Below, one piece after another: positions 19,363 to 31,562 of a stretch of DNA of 64,000 bases (the stretch's first letter is position 1; every line of letters begins with the position of its first letter). Source of the DNA: Cryptomeria japonica (Eukaryota > Streptophyta > Pinopsida > Cupressales > Cupressaceae). Below the pieces are notes generated by a model. The model was given only the letters and a program-made list of their open reading frames with translations. It ran no database searches and was not told the DNA's origin. A program made the position numbers and the translations under genes. The stretch covers positions 665,173,352-665,237,351 of the forward strand of contig NC_081412.1 of assembly GCF_030272615.1 (NCBI RefSeq), written 5' to 3'.

Positions 19363-20440
19363 TAATAACCCACTCTACTCAACCCAAAAAAAATTGACTA
19401 TATTTTTTTATTTTATTTACTCTTAATTGTGTTTGATTCATTTGCATACTCCGGGAATCTATCTAAATGGAATAGACATTCATCCATCTGGGATGAGTAT
19501 ATAACCATATGGGTTAGGCATTTGTCCATACATGACAGGATGTTTCATCTATCCAATTCGGGATATGCATCCACCTAAACGGGGTAGGCATCTATCCAAT
19601 TCGAGATAGGAAGTGATCTGGCCAGAGACTTAGACTCATCGGGACCATTTGGGCCCTGAGTCACTCTCTAAGAACTACACTCCTTTACTAGGAGTGCACC
19701 GAGGTCGTCATCCTTAGGAGTAAATAAAATAACATCATACAAGATTTAATTATACCTCTAAATTTGGCCTAAAGCCTCGAGAAGTCAAACGATTCCATAT
19801 GGGATTCCTTCTGAGTATGCGGCGAATTTTTTTTTAAATCTTCCAAATAGTATCTGCACCATTTGATTAAAATACCAAGGAGCTTTTAGAATATACTACT
19901 CACTCAAAACCAAATCCTCATCCTTGACCCTAAACGCTTGAGTACAAAGGAAAACTCTGCCTACATACCCGTTTCGACACGGGATCAAGGCATAAAGTAT
20001 GTAGTTCTATTTTCTAAGTATGGTTTAATGTAAACTGTTTGGTGGGTATGCATCCTTTACTAGCGTCAATGTCCCAGGCAGTTTCTCTATGGTTGCTGCC
20101 CACGATGGTAGCTCTGTAGAAAAAAGGCTCAAGGTGGTCTCATGCTTGTGGCCTAAAACAACTAGGTCCTATTTCCTATTAAATACGTCACCCCTAACCC
20201 ATTATTATCTGCCAAAGTCCATCAAGATAAATAAATTCCAGAACGTCACACACAACCAACCCTAATGGGGTTTTCTAAGGTTTAACGAAGCGGATGTAAA
20301 TTGTTTTAAAATTTATCTTTTAAGATTATCGATCCCAGGGGGATTACCCACCCCTTGGATTTTAACTTCCATATGACCCTTATTTCTCCCTAGTGGTTTA
20401 TAGGGATGATGCCACAGATGTCGTTGTTGGGTTTATACTG
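19363..20440 (+). repeat. 1.07-kb repeat R, copy 1
   Basis: Starts TAATAACCCACT and contains several short internal repeats of the GGCATCTATCCA/GGGATAGGCAT type. It also holds AGAGACTTAGACTCATCGGG, an AAATTTGGCCTAAAGCCTCG segment and a CTACATACCC block, and ends near GATGTCGTTGTTGGGTTTA. Copy 2 follows directly with the same order of landmarks. The unit has no coding frame. The TGTAATAACCC-like start and length suggest an LTR, but a TG...CA pair and target duplication are not clear. Confidence 0.75.
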
Positions 20441-21510
20441 TAATAACCCACTATACTTAACCTAAGAAATCTTGACCATTTTTTATTTATTTATTTATTT
20501 AATCATTTGTATTTGATTCAATCGCATACTCTGGGCATCTATCCAATTGGATTAGGCATTCATCCATCCGGGATGAGCATCTAATCATATGGGTTAGGCA
20601 TCTATCCATATGGTATAGGAGGTTTCATCTATCCAATACAGGATAGGCATCTACCCAAACGGGGTAGGCATCTATCCAACTTGGGATAGGAGGTGCTCTG
20701 GCCAGAGACTTAGACTCATCGGGACCATCCGGGTCCTGAGTCACTCACTAAGTACTACACTCTTCTAATAGGAGTGCACCGAGGTCATCGTCCTTAGGAG
20801 CAAATAAAATAGCATAATACAAGCTTGAATTCCACCTCGGAATTTGGCCTAAAGCCTCGGGAAGTCAAGCGAATCCATACGGGATTCCTTCCAAGTATGC
20901 GTTGAATTACTTTTTCCTTTATTTCCCTTATCCTTTAATTATGAGACTTTGCAATCCATCTACTTGCCTTAACCAAAATCCTAGACCCCATCCCCGAACG
21001 CCTGAGTACTAGGGACACCTCCATCCCTAGACTGCCTACATACCCATTTCGGCACGCGGTCAAGGCGTAAAGTATGTAGTTCTATTTTCTAACCTATGGT
21101 TTATTATAAACTATTTTGGTAGGTATGCAACCCTTTCTAGGGTCAATGTCCCAGACAGTTTCTCTGTGATTGCTACCCACAATGGTATCTCTAAGCAAAG
21201 GCTCAAGGTGGCATATTGCTTGTGGCCTAAAACAACTATATCTTATTTCCTATCATAAGCGTCACCCTTGACCCATTTATCATCTGTTGAGAAACATTAC
21301 GATAAATAAAATCCGAATCATACGCAACCAATCCCTAATGAGATTTCCTAAGGTTAAACTAAGCGGATGTAAAATTCATTTAAAAATTATCTTTTTAGGT
21401 TATCGATCCAAGGGGAATTACCCTCCCCTTGGACTTTAACTTCCATATGACCCTTATTACTCCTCGGCGATTTATAGGGACGATTCCACATACGTCATTG
21501 TTGTAGATTT
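20441..21510 (+). repeat. 1.07-kb repeat R, copy 2
   Basis: Direct tandem copy of the unit at 19363-20440, with scattered substitutions and small indels. Landmarks in the same order: TAATAACCCACT, the GGCATCTATCC cluster, CTCTGGCCAGAGACTTAGAC, GCACCGAGGTCATC, GGCCTAAAGCCTCGGGAAGTC, TTGTGGCCTAAAACAACTA, and an end near ACGTCATTGTTGTAGATTT. A third partial copy lies inverted at about 50665-51000. Confidence 0.75.
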
Positions 21511-24500
21511 CTTAGGCGTTAAGTGCAGTAGTTCAACACGACGACATTACCTGTAAGCATGACCCAGAGGCACCATAGATACTGAATGCTACTAAGGTTT
21601 TTGTTTCCAGCTCCTCTTGCGTAGTTTTCTATCAAGAAATTCAACTATTATACTCTTGAAAATATTAAAATAGCATTACTCTAATGTAGTTGAAGTCGAG
21701 ACCATTATTGCAACAATTAAATAATTGAAAATTAACCCATTAAATTAATTCTATATATCAAGAAAGAGAATCACTTGAAAGTATCAACCTACTACTGCTA
21801 AGTGATCAAAGTTCAAAGGAGAGAACTATCATCTAGTTTTTTTGACATGCAACATCATTTACGCAACTAATGAGATAATAAATATGTAAAAGGTGTAACT
21901 TGCATGATAATAGTAATGAGTAACTTGCATAATAATAATAAAGTAACTTGCATGGTAATATTAAATATAACTTGCATGAAAAATAATGAATAGGAAATTA
22001 AAGTTTGTTTTCTAAACCTAATTACTTGGAAGAGAAAAGTTCCTTGGACAACTTGAACAATGAATTAACTTAATTTGCTGGTTATATCCATTTAAATTAA
22101 TAATTGAAATAAAATGAACCAACTAATTAACTAAAGGGAACTATTTAGGTGAGTCTAAACTATGAGTTTATTTGTAAGTCCATTCTAAAATTTACATCCT
22201 CTCAAATTGTTTCGGCAAGGTTGTGATATCCTTAGCACAATTAATTATTCCATCTAAAGTTTGCCCCAATCACTTGGCAAAGTAAATTCCCAATTTTGTT
22301 CCCTTTAATTAATTTTTTTAAAATTTAGTTCATAAACTAATCAACTCCATTTGTAAAATAGACTTTAATTATAAACCACCCCATACCAATAAATTGTTTT
22401 AAATTAATACAAATAAAAAAATTCATATTAGTATTAAAAAAAGATTTCATCTTAATAAATCTATCATTCCACTAATAAATAAAAAGAAAAATTTACATTA
22501 AAGAATTTTTTCTTTAAGAGAAAAAAAAAGAACAAATAATAAATAAATAAATAAAAGAAATAAACTAAAACATATTTATTAATTTCTTTCTTGATAAGGA
22601 TTAAGGGAGGTGGGGAGTGGGGTCCCGCGGGCCCCTCCCCACTACCCACATGCAAGGAGTTAGAAGCCAAAAAAAAATTTATTCCCTTTTTGAATAAATT
22701 TGAATGATATTAATATATTTATTTTTATATGTACATATTCATATATTCACACACACTCACACAAAGATATATAATTTTTAATAAAACTTCAGAGAGGGGT
22801 TTAATAAATCTGAAAAGATAATTGTAAATTTTCACAGAGTTAGAATTTTACTAACAGGTGCAACGTAGATGATAAGAGTTAAAAAATTGTTGTAGGTGCA
22901 TTCACAGAGAAAATAAAAAAAAATAGATGAATAGAGAATAAAATTTATCACAGATGCATACATAGATGAACAGGTTTATGCTCACAGAGAGATAATATTC
23001 AAAGAAATGATAAATAAGTAAAATAAGATTTATACATAGATGAACAAATAAATGTTCGGAGAGAGATAAATTTATTCATAGAGAAAAATAAATAAGTATA
23101 AAAAGATTTATACACAAAGGAACAAATTTATGTTCACGGGGAGATAAATTTATTCACAGAGAAAAATAAATAAGTATAAACGATTCATTTACAGAGAAAT
23201 AATTAAATTTTATCCACAGGGAAAGTAAAATTTATTTGTAGGGAAAGATTTACACAGATGAACAAATATATGTTTGCAGAGAGATGAATTTATTTCATAG
23301 AGAAACAATAAATAAGTATAAAATAAATTATACATAGATGAACAAATATATGTTCACATAGAGAGAGAAATGTTTTCACAGAGAAATAATGAATAAGTAT
23401 AAAAGATTCATTTACAGAGAAATAATAAAATTTTGTCCACAGGGAAATTAAAATTTATTTGCAGGGGAAACAAAAATCTATACACATATGAACAAATATA
23501 TGTTCATAGAGAGATAAATTTATTCACAGAGAAATAATAAAATGCTCACATAGAGATAAATTTATTCACAAAGGAATAATAAATAAGTATAAAATATTCA
23601 TTCACAGAGAAATAAGTATACAGAAGAATTAAATTTCTCAAGAGATTATTATAAACAGTACAAGAGGATTCATTCACAAAGAAATGATAAATAGGCATAA
23701 AAGATTTATGCCCAAATAAACATTACAAGCTTTTTGCAAGAGCATCAAAGGGAGAAATTTTATTGGAAAGAAAAGATTTTTATTCACAAATTATTTAAGA
23801 TTAAAATCCAATTAAGCAAAAAGTAAAAATCATATTTTCTTTCTTTCCTTCTAAACAAATTTAGTAATTAAAAGGGAAATCTGCATATTCATATTTGAAC
23901 GAATTATATATATATAAACAATATAATTTCCTTTGATTAACCTTTCTAAAAAAAACTAAGATGATGGTTTCTCAAGCATAGATCTTTTATATGAAATAAA
24001 ATATGAGAGAGGAATAAAACTATTTCCTTTTGCAAAATACAAAGTTTTACATATGTAAATAAAAGAATGTGAAGAGAGGAGAACCAGGATTATCGAAGCT
24101 TGATGTAGAATCCTCTCCAATTTTTCTAGCTATCCTTGTTAGATCCTTCATTGCAACTTGGTGAGAATCCTTCAAGGGTAACTTAACAAATCTACAAAAT
24201 AAATGTGACTACTAGAAAGATCCTATTACTATTAGCAAGAAACTTGAGAAAATTTTCTTCCCATCCAAAAACAATCAACCTCCCCTTTTCGAAATCTTGC
24301 ATACATCATATAGAAAAGAGTCTTCAATTCCACTATCAAGAGAGTTAATTGAAAATAAGATTCTTTTTCCTAAATTATCCTCATGCAAAATTGATTGATC
24401 ACTTAATGAAGGAGTTACATGCAAGAAAATGGAAATTGAAGATTCCCTCTAGAAGCTTCCAATTTCTCCTACGACATGTGCTCAATTGAATTTGAGTAAT

Positions 24501-24700
24501 TAAATAATTTTCCATTTAAATTATATTTTCAAGTGTGTACGTGTGTGCCCACTATTTAATGCTCTTTATTATAATAGCTTTTTGAACCTTATTCAATAAA
24601 TCATTTCTAACAAAACCATAAAATGATAATAATAATAATAATAAAAACAATAGTAGTAGTAGCAAGTTTTTATCAAAAATGGAGAAAGAGGGTTATGACA
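21511..24700 (-). repeat. LTR-like unit A (minus strand, ~3 kb)
   Basis: On the minus strand the unit starts TGTCATAACCCTC at 24700, like the start of gypsy LTRs. Landmarks shared with units B and C are an (AAT)n tract near the start, a CTCTAGAAGCTTCC-like segment, an AAGAATTCTCACCAAG-like segment, a long CACAGAGA-rich array, a GC-rich GGGTCCCGCGGGCCCC block near 22620-22637, and repeated AACTTGCATGATAAT motifs near 21900-21990. The lower border is uncertain (21511-21780). No coding frame is credible. Confidence 0.6.
22790..23720. repeat. Degenerate minisatellite array of CACAGAGA / GAACAAATATATGTTC units
   Basis: Repeated modules of roughly 75-130 bases combine TTCACAGAGA(G)ATAAATTTATT, AATAAATAAGTATAAAAGATT and GATGAACAAATATATGTTC. 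The last is a near-palindrome. Module order and spacing vary. Related but shorter CACAGAGA clusters occur in units B (26000-26700) and C (55700-56450), so the array lies inside the element and is expanded in unit A. Confidence 0.75.
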
Positions 24701-27660
24701 TATACCATGTAGATTATATAAATCTTTACTATGAGATTCACCCCTACATTTAAATGTAACTTCTCCCTTTTACTATTCTTATGTTTCCTTAAAGTTTGAA
24801 GATAAATTTGACTATTATTAGGTTTGACTATACTAAATGCCTTGTTTATTCTGCATCTTGGAATCCAATAAAGAACAATCCAATATCAAACCTACTACTA
24901 CTGCTACTAAGAGATTTATATTCAAAATGAGAAGGACTGTTATTTCTAGATTCTTGCAACTTGCATGATAACATCAATTGTGTAACTTGCATGATAATCA
25001 TAAAAATGTACATGGTATGATGATAATAATGTGTAACTTGCATGGAAACAATAATTAAGTAACTTACATGATAGAGGTAAATATGTAACTTCCATGATAA
25101 CAATGATAATGTAACTCGTATGAGGATTAAAAATCTTCATTTTCTTAAATGAGGATTAGTTAGATTAAATTTGAATCATTTTCTTGAAATAAGCAATTGA
25201 CAAAGTGGCTATGATTTCTTAGAGAGGAAGTCCCTTTAGACAATCTTAATCAATATAATTTAATAATTTAAAATACGATAAAAATACCAACCAAATAACC
25301 CAATTAAATCTAAAACTATTTAGATGAGTCTAAACTCTACATATAGTTACAAGTCCATCTACAAATTTAATTCCCTTGATTTAGCAAGATGGAAGAGGCC
25401 CAATCATTCGACAAAAATAACTCTCCAAATTTATTCCCTTTAATGGTAAAAAATAAATTACAAATTTTAATATTAATAAAATTTTATTCATGAACTAGCC
25501 AACTCAAATTTGCAATTAGATATTATTTATATATCACCCCATACAAATCAAGTTTTTGTATTACAAAACAAAATTTTATATTAATAATTCTTATTTTCAC
25601 TAATAAATACGGAGTAGGGTTAATGCATTTTTAGTTTTCAAAACAATAATAAATAAATAAATAAAAACAAATTTATATATAATGCAATCTTTAATTATTT
25701 CTTTTGAATAAAGGAAAAGTGGGGGAGTGAGGGCTCGTGGGCTCCGCCACCCCTACAGACCTGTAGGAATAGGGAAGTGGGGTTCAACTCCGCACTGCCC
25801 ACCTCAAAGCATTAAAAACACTAACATAACTAAAATGCTTGAACATAATAAAAATACTCGAACAAAATTGATTTCAATTTCGATTTAAAACAAGGATTGA
25901 AAACATGTTTATAAATTTATTATTATTATTATTATATTTTTTTTGTATATATGATTATTTATATATTTTTATCTGATTTTTATTAAATCTCACAAAGAGG
26001 CTAAATATACTTAGAAAGAGAATAAATAAATAAACATATAAACAAATATATATTCATAGAGAGATAAAACTTATTTGTTGATGTACTCTAGAAGATAAAA
26101 TTATTGGCAGGGAGAGATTATTTGTTTTCTCAGAGATGGTTTTCTTTATTTTTTTCACGGGGAATAAATTTACAATACATTTGAGGTAGATATGAATCTA
26201 TAGCAAGTTTTCTCAGAGATTATTAAAATTTCTCAAAGCATTCTTGGATTAAGTTTCCAAAATAAATTGCTTCACAAGGAAGAATTCCAGAGAAAAATTA
26301 ACCTATATTTTCATGCATGTTTTGAGGAGAGAATAGCCTCAAAGAAAATTAACCACAGGGAAAAGAAAAGGGTTTCAGAGAGAAGTAATTTGGTAGTGTT
26401 TTGACTTAAGTAAGAAAAATACATAAAAGATTTCCCAAAGGTAGATTTCAAGAAAGATAAAAATGAACATTCACAGATTTCACAGAGAGATGAACTTGGA
26501 TTTCCACATATTTCATAGAGAGATGAATGGTTCTACATCATATTGAAAATAATAACAACCAAGTTTGAATTAACACAGAGAAGGGATTTCTCCACAACAC
26601 ACACAAAAAAAAAGTTGTTCAATATATATTTTTTGTTCTATGCACATTTTGAGGAAAAGGAGAAGAAAACTACTCAAAGAGAAAATCAAATATAGAGATT
26701 TCTCACAGATCTTTTTCCTTGATTTTTTTTTTTAAATTTGAGAAAAGCAAAAAGTAAAAGAAATCTAATTTTATTTCTTTTCTCTAAAATAGATTAAATA
26801 AATAAAAAGGAATCTGCATATGCATATTTGGAAGGAATTTTTATCAATGCAAAAAAAATAGATTTTTATTCTTGATTAATCTTTCTAAATAATTAAGAGA
26901 TGATTTATTGAAGCAAAATTTTCATAAAATAAAATAAAATAAATCTAAGAGAGATAAAATATATTTCCTTTTGATAATACAAATTTCACACATGCAAATA
27001 AGTGAATGCAAAGAAGGGAACCCAGATTGACGAAGCTTTTGATGTCGAATCCTCTCTAGCCTTCTTAGATCCTTCTTTGTAGCTTGGTGAGAATTCTTCA
27101 AGAGCAAACTTAATAATTCTACAATGAAATGTGACTACAAAAAAAATCCTACTACTATTAACAAGAACTTGAGAAATTATTTCACACCAAAAACAATGAA
27201 CTCCCTTGTCAAAAGTTTGGAATACAATATATAGAAAGAGTGAACCATATTCCACTTTTGAAAGAATTAATTGAAATAGAGATTCTTTTCTAAATAAAAA
27301 TTTCATGCAACATTGATTGTTGACATAGTGGGAGTTACATGCAAGAAGAGAAATTCGAAAAGACTCTTCTAGAAACTTCCCTTTTTCTCCTACGACATGT
27401 GCTAGAATAAATAATTTATAAATAAATCTTATGACCTCATATACATGTCTTCACTTATTAATTCTTTTTATTTAAAATTCCAATCATATTCAATTTATCT
27501 TATCTATCTAACATTACTCGTAGAATCAATAGTAATAAAAATAATAGTAGTTGTACTAATAGTAATAATAATAATTATAATAATAATAATAGTAATAATA
27601 ATAATAATAATAATAATCATAATCATAATAATAATAAGTTAGGAAAAGAGGTTTATGATA
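24701..27660 (-). repeat. LTR-like unit B (minus strand, ~2.96 kb), 3' LTR of a gypsy-like element
   Basis: It shares most of its length with unit C (54491-57183 plus 60500-60719), including AACTTGCATGATAA repeats (24955-25120), a GC-rich block (25720-25800), CACAGAGA clusters, and the start region with (AAT)n and GTTAGGAAAAGAG. On the minus strand it starts TATCATAAAC at 27660, directly after a purine tract AAGGGGGGGAGGA (27661-27673, given here as read on the minus strand). This is the polypurine tract-LTR order expected for a 3' LTR of a minus-strand element. The first dinucleotide is TA rather than TG, a likely mutation. Unit A abuts the far end at 24700. Confidence 0.65.
27536..27640. 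repeat. (AAT)n-type microsatellite
   Basis: Imperfect AAT/AATAGT trinucleotide repeat of about 100 bases at the start region of LTR-like unit B. Homologous tracts lie at about 24630-24662 (unit A) and 60620-60692 (unit C), so it is part of the element. It creates a spurious poly-isoleucine frame. Confidence 0.9.
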
Positions 27661-28391
27661 TCCTCCCCCCCTTAAGTTGTGCATTGTCCCAATGCACTAA
27701 CCTTAGAAAGAGTTTATCTATAACAAAAGTGAAACATCTTGTTGCATCTGATTGTGTCTTCTTATGTAGCATTCTATTCATCATATTGATTTCATTGTGC
27801 CTTGCATTAATCAACCTTATTGTCACGCAATTGATACTTTTGCTTCTTCAAAACTTTGAATGGTCCTATCGTTATTTCCCCAATTTCTAGAAGGATCATT
27901 TCTTTGTTTATCGAACATTGCGCAACAAGATAAATAATTGATAGTGGACAACAGGGGATCCCGGTTGATCATCATTCTCATTTGGAGGTGTAGATGTCGT
28001 TGTGGCATGTAACTCTTGAGTATTCTTTTGGTACATAGGTGCATAATTTAACAATTTGGCAATCTTATTTCAATATTGTTGAACTGTCAAGCCCCTTGTC
28101 GGAGATTATGTCGCCTACGCATCAATTAATAATTGTGGTAACCTCCTTTTATGAAAAATATCTCATGTAATTATATCCTTGATATACCCATTTTATTCCT
28201 TCGTTAATCCGCCAACTAGTTTCTTCCTTATTATGTTGATAACGACCCCCATAATGCCTTATTTGTTTCATAAATAGTCCCTTAGTTTAATGTACCTTTC
28301 TATTTCATTCATTCAATCTTTAACTCCTTCACCAATTAACTTTCCTTCAAACTTAGGTTGGGTAATTTCCTTCAAATCTTTAGATAGTTCC
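27661..28391 (-). mobile_element. Internal remnant of the gypsy-like element adjoining LTR unit B
   Basis: Starts with the purine tract beside LTR unit B (a C-rich CCTCCCCCCC on the plus strand) and continues for about 0.7 kb. The sequence is broken by stops in all frames. No RT, integrase or gag motif can be named with confidence. The CCCTTAAGTTGTGCATTGTCCC sequence just inside the tract is typical of the low-complexity 3' internal part of such elements. The boundary with the next element is placed near 28392. Confidence 0.45.
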
Positions 28392-31300
28392 TGTTAGCAC
28401 ATATTTTTTACAAAATATTTTGTGCTATATATGGATGCCTTTTTTCCTATCATATGAGAATTTACTACTAGTGTCTTATATGCAGGAGCATAATTGAAGA
28501 AAATGAAGTTGTCCAAAATATCAAATGCCTCATGAATGGTGTTTCCAGTCCTCCGAGCCTACGGAGATGGAGCAGTAGACCATAAATTAGAAACTTCCAA
28601 GAAAACATAGTTGTCAGGGGTCACGTGGCTGCAGACTAGGCTCAAAATTTTTCAAACAAAGGCTCGGGTGTAGAACACATGCAACAGCAGGGGAGGCATA
28701 AAACTATTTATCCCATATTGGCTGTGTAGAGGGAGTTTTATATATTTAAATATAAGACCGCATGTATACTTAGTGTCAAGAGCTGGAAGGCTTTCGGCAA
28801 GTGCTTTCTCAGCACTGGTGGGCCCCCCACATGCGCGTGCTTCTCAAAGCACCCAAATTTTATAGCAGAAGGATAAATTAAAGATCAAGCAATTTGGGAA
28901 GATCGGATGGTGATCACAGAAAATCTGATGGCCGTCGCTATACCGCAAGATAGAGATGCACGCTGGTTTATCCCCATGACTTGGTGACAAAGCACGTGCA
29001 GAAAAGGGGAGGTTAACAAGCATGCAAGTTTGAGATTGATCCAACGGCGGTCGCTATACCATGATAAGAAGTTGCTTAATCTATATCCCCCGTGACGTAG
29101 CGACTGGAAAGGTGGAAGATGAGGTGTCATCGCGATGGAACTGCAAGCGAATCAGGATGTGCCACGTGGCGGAGTGCAGAAGAAGAACCCAAGTCCAATG
29201 GCAAATGAAGTGGCAAGGCTGATGGCATCCAGTGGTAGTCGAAGTGGCGCCCAAGTGGTAGTCACATGGCAAGTCCAAGTGCTGGGTAGGTGGATCCACA
29301 GGGGAACCAAAGGGTGACATGCAGCATGGATGGACAAAGAGAAGAGAGAGCCACTCAAGCAAAGTTAAAGGCCGAGCAAATAAGGAAGATCGGATGATTG
29401 GCCAAGTCGATCCGATGGTGGTCAGTTTATCGCGATCAGAAGATGTGCAATGCTTATTCACCGCAACATGGCGACTGAATGGTGGGGCCCACTAAGGAAG
29501 TAGTTCAGAGGAGATAAAGAGCTCGCAGGTCCAAGGGAGATTGATGGTTGTCTCTATACCGCAATGGGAAACTACTCGTTAGTTACCAACCGCGACTTGG
29601 CGACTAACCACTAGCGGCTAGGGGACAAGGAGAGCTTCATTCCGGTGGTGAGTCTGTCCGTACTAAGGTAGCAGGACATAGACCTTGGAGCCAATCCAGA
29701 GGTGACACATGGTGGGCTTGGCAAATGAAGTGGTGCCCAGATCAACTCGCAAAACAATTCAGAAATAACACGTGGCAAAGCACAAAAACAAAAGGCTGAG
29801 ATAAAGAGTGAGTAGATCATGGAAGATCCAATGGATATCACTATTCTGCTATGGAAAGTTGCACGATCAATATCTATCATGGATCAACAACAAAGAGGAT
29901 CCAAACTAAAACGATGGGTTCGGTCAAAATGAGTTAGCAGCTGAAGTGGCAGTCAGGTGGCATGCCATAAAAAATAACTTATCGAACAAACCTAAGTTGC
30001 GATGGATCTCTAAAAGGACTCACTAAAAGTAGCAGTTTCATCGACATGAAATTCATCGAAGGAATCAGAAGCAGTCCCATCGAAAATAAAAGGTATTGAT
30101 GAAAGTACAAAATCGATAGGACATGAGAACAACTCACCGAGGGAGGAAGTTTGGCCGAAAGAATAATAAAAGGGAATTATTTCTTATCGTATCACACTAC
30201 CTTATCTATTATTTGAATTTGCATTAAAGATTATTTTTATGTGTATTTATCTTGAATAAAGTGCTTTGAATATACATTTTAGGATAAAGCATTATTTTAT
30301 ATGAACTGATGCTATGTTTGCAAAATATTTTTAAAGGGAAATACTTTGGTATTAATGTATTATTTTAAACAAGTATTTTCAAACTAAAATTTAAAGTGGA
30401 ATACGTTTTATTTTAAATTCAAGGAATTTGATTGGCTTATCTTATGTGCAGAAAATAATAAGAAGATGATGAATATTTGTTGAGGAATTTGATCGAGGCA
30501 GAGAATAGAAGACACATTATTAAAGCATCATTTAATATTTTTAGGGTTCTCATTTGTAATTATTTATTAAACCAAAGGGTGTGTCCTTTGGAGGGAAACT
30601 GTCTATAACTCCCTTCTGTGTATGAAAGGGTGTGTCCTTTTTCATATATGCCTTTTGATTCACATACTTATAGGGAGTCATTCTTATATGTAAAAGGGGG
30701 GGAGAGTCAGGAAAACAACATATTGATGTAAGGACTACAAGTTATATGTATTAGGGAAGTCTATAGGAAGAAGAAGTATCTTTTTGTGCAAACAAACTAT
30801 AATGGAGTATCTTTAAGTGTAGCTTATGTATGCAATCATTTCCTAAAGATTAATATACAAGGTTCGTTGTTTATTTTCTAAATATTACGCATAATTTTGT
30901 GTTGATGAGTTATCTTTGTCCTCTTGATAAATATATCATTTAATTTTCTATGATGTGCCATCACATGTTGTTACATTAAATGTGAGATTGGGTTTTCATT
31001 GTTTGTGTAACACATACTGAAACCTTCATAGTTGATGATTAATATTGTCTCTAGAGTTGATAAGATCTCTTGTCCGCATAGTATCATAGATATCCCTGGA
31101 TAGAGGCACTGGTATGTTATTTATCTTTTAAGGTGTTGGTTTGTTATGCATTTAAAGGTCCTTGATAGAGAAACATTCTTCCCAAACCCTATATGAACTG
31201 ATCTTTGCATATTTCTTCTAAGTCCTGAAATTAATCTCATTTTCAATATACATTCACAATCATTTTTTTTCAAAGCATTCAGTTAAAGAACATAATAAAG

Positions 31301-31537
31301 TTTAGTTGCAGAACAATAATTTTTCAGTTGTGTAAACTTGCTAAAAGATTTAAATCCACTATAAATAACCTCTTTTGTGCTTAAGAGGAAGAGGAATACC
31401 CACCTAGATTCAATGGAGCCTAAAGTGCAGAGGGATTTGGTCTTTGACCATCCCTATTCATTGGCAAAGGCTGATTGGACTACTTGAGGATTTGGAAAGT
31501 CTTTTGGTTTTCCAATCTGTCATTTTGGGAACCAACA
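28392..31537 (+). repeat. Putative 5' LTR of gypsy element G1
   Basis: The right border is fairly clear: the sequence ends GGAACCAACA at about 31537, directly followed by GATTGGCAACTCTGGTGGGG. This closely resembles the primer-binding region of Tat/Ogre-like plant gypsy elements. The left border is a guess at TGTTAGCACATA (28392), which begins an imperfect palindrome TAGCACAT...TTGTGCTA. Inside are a degenerate repeat array with CACGTG boxes (28600-29900) and AT-rich sequence. No matching 3' LTR lies in the window, so the extent is inferred. Confidence 0.5.
28620..29900 (+). repeat. Degenerate repeat array with CACGTG boxes
   Basis: At least four to five degenerate modules share the order GATC(G/C)GATGGTGGTC, (G)CTATACCGC(A), then TTATCCCC/ACCGCGACTTGGCGACTA. 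They occur near 28900-28990, 29036-29106, 29390-29475, 29540-29615 and 29820-29890. Four perfect CACGTG sites lie at 28622, 28993, 29163 and 29769, more than expected by chance in AT-rich DNA. These are G-box cores used by plant bZIP and bHLH factors, so the block could be the regulatory part of the LTR. Function is inference. Confidence 0.55.
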
Positions 31538-31562
31538 GATTGGCAACTCTGGTGGGGAGTTG
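31538..31562 (+). other. Primer-binding-site region of gypsy element G1
   Basis: GATTGGCAACTCTGGTGGGG directly follows the LTR end. This is close to the TTGGCGACTCTGCTGGGGA pattern that plant gypsy elements carry at this position. The tRNA used cannot be assigned from sequence alone. Confidence 0.55.

Noticed and set aside
22600-22650. GC-rich block as a CpG island or promoter
   Set aside because: Recurs in units B and C as part of the LTR-like family and has no adjacent gene.
22790-23720. Regular modules considered as a CRISPR array
   Set aside because: Units are degenerate and spacers are not unique sequence; the genome is eukaryotic.
27445-27642. 65-codon poly-isoleucine frame
   Set aside because: Translation of an (AAT)n microsatellite; likewise 60510-60701.
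29081-29880. Frames of 126, 89 and 81 codons on the minus strand in the G1 LTR
   Set aside because: They cross the degenerate CACGTG repeat array, differ between modules and have no domain.
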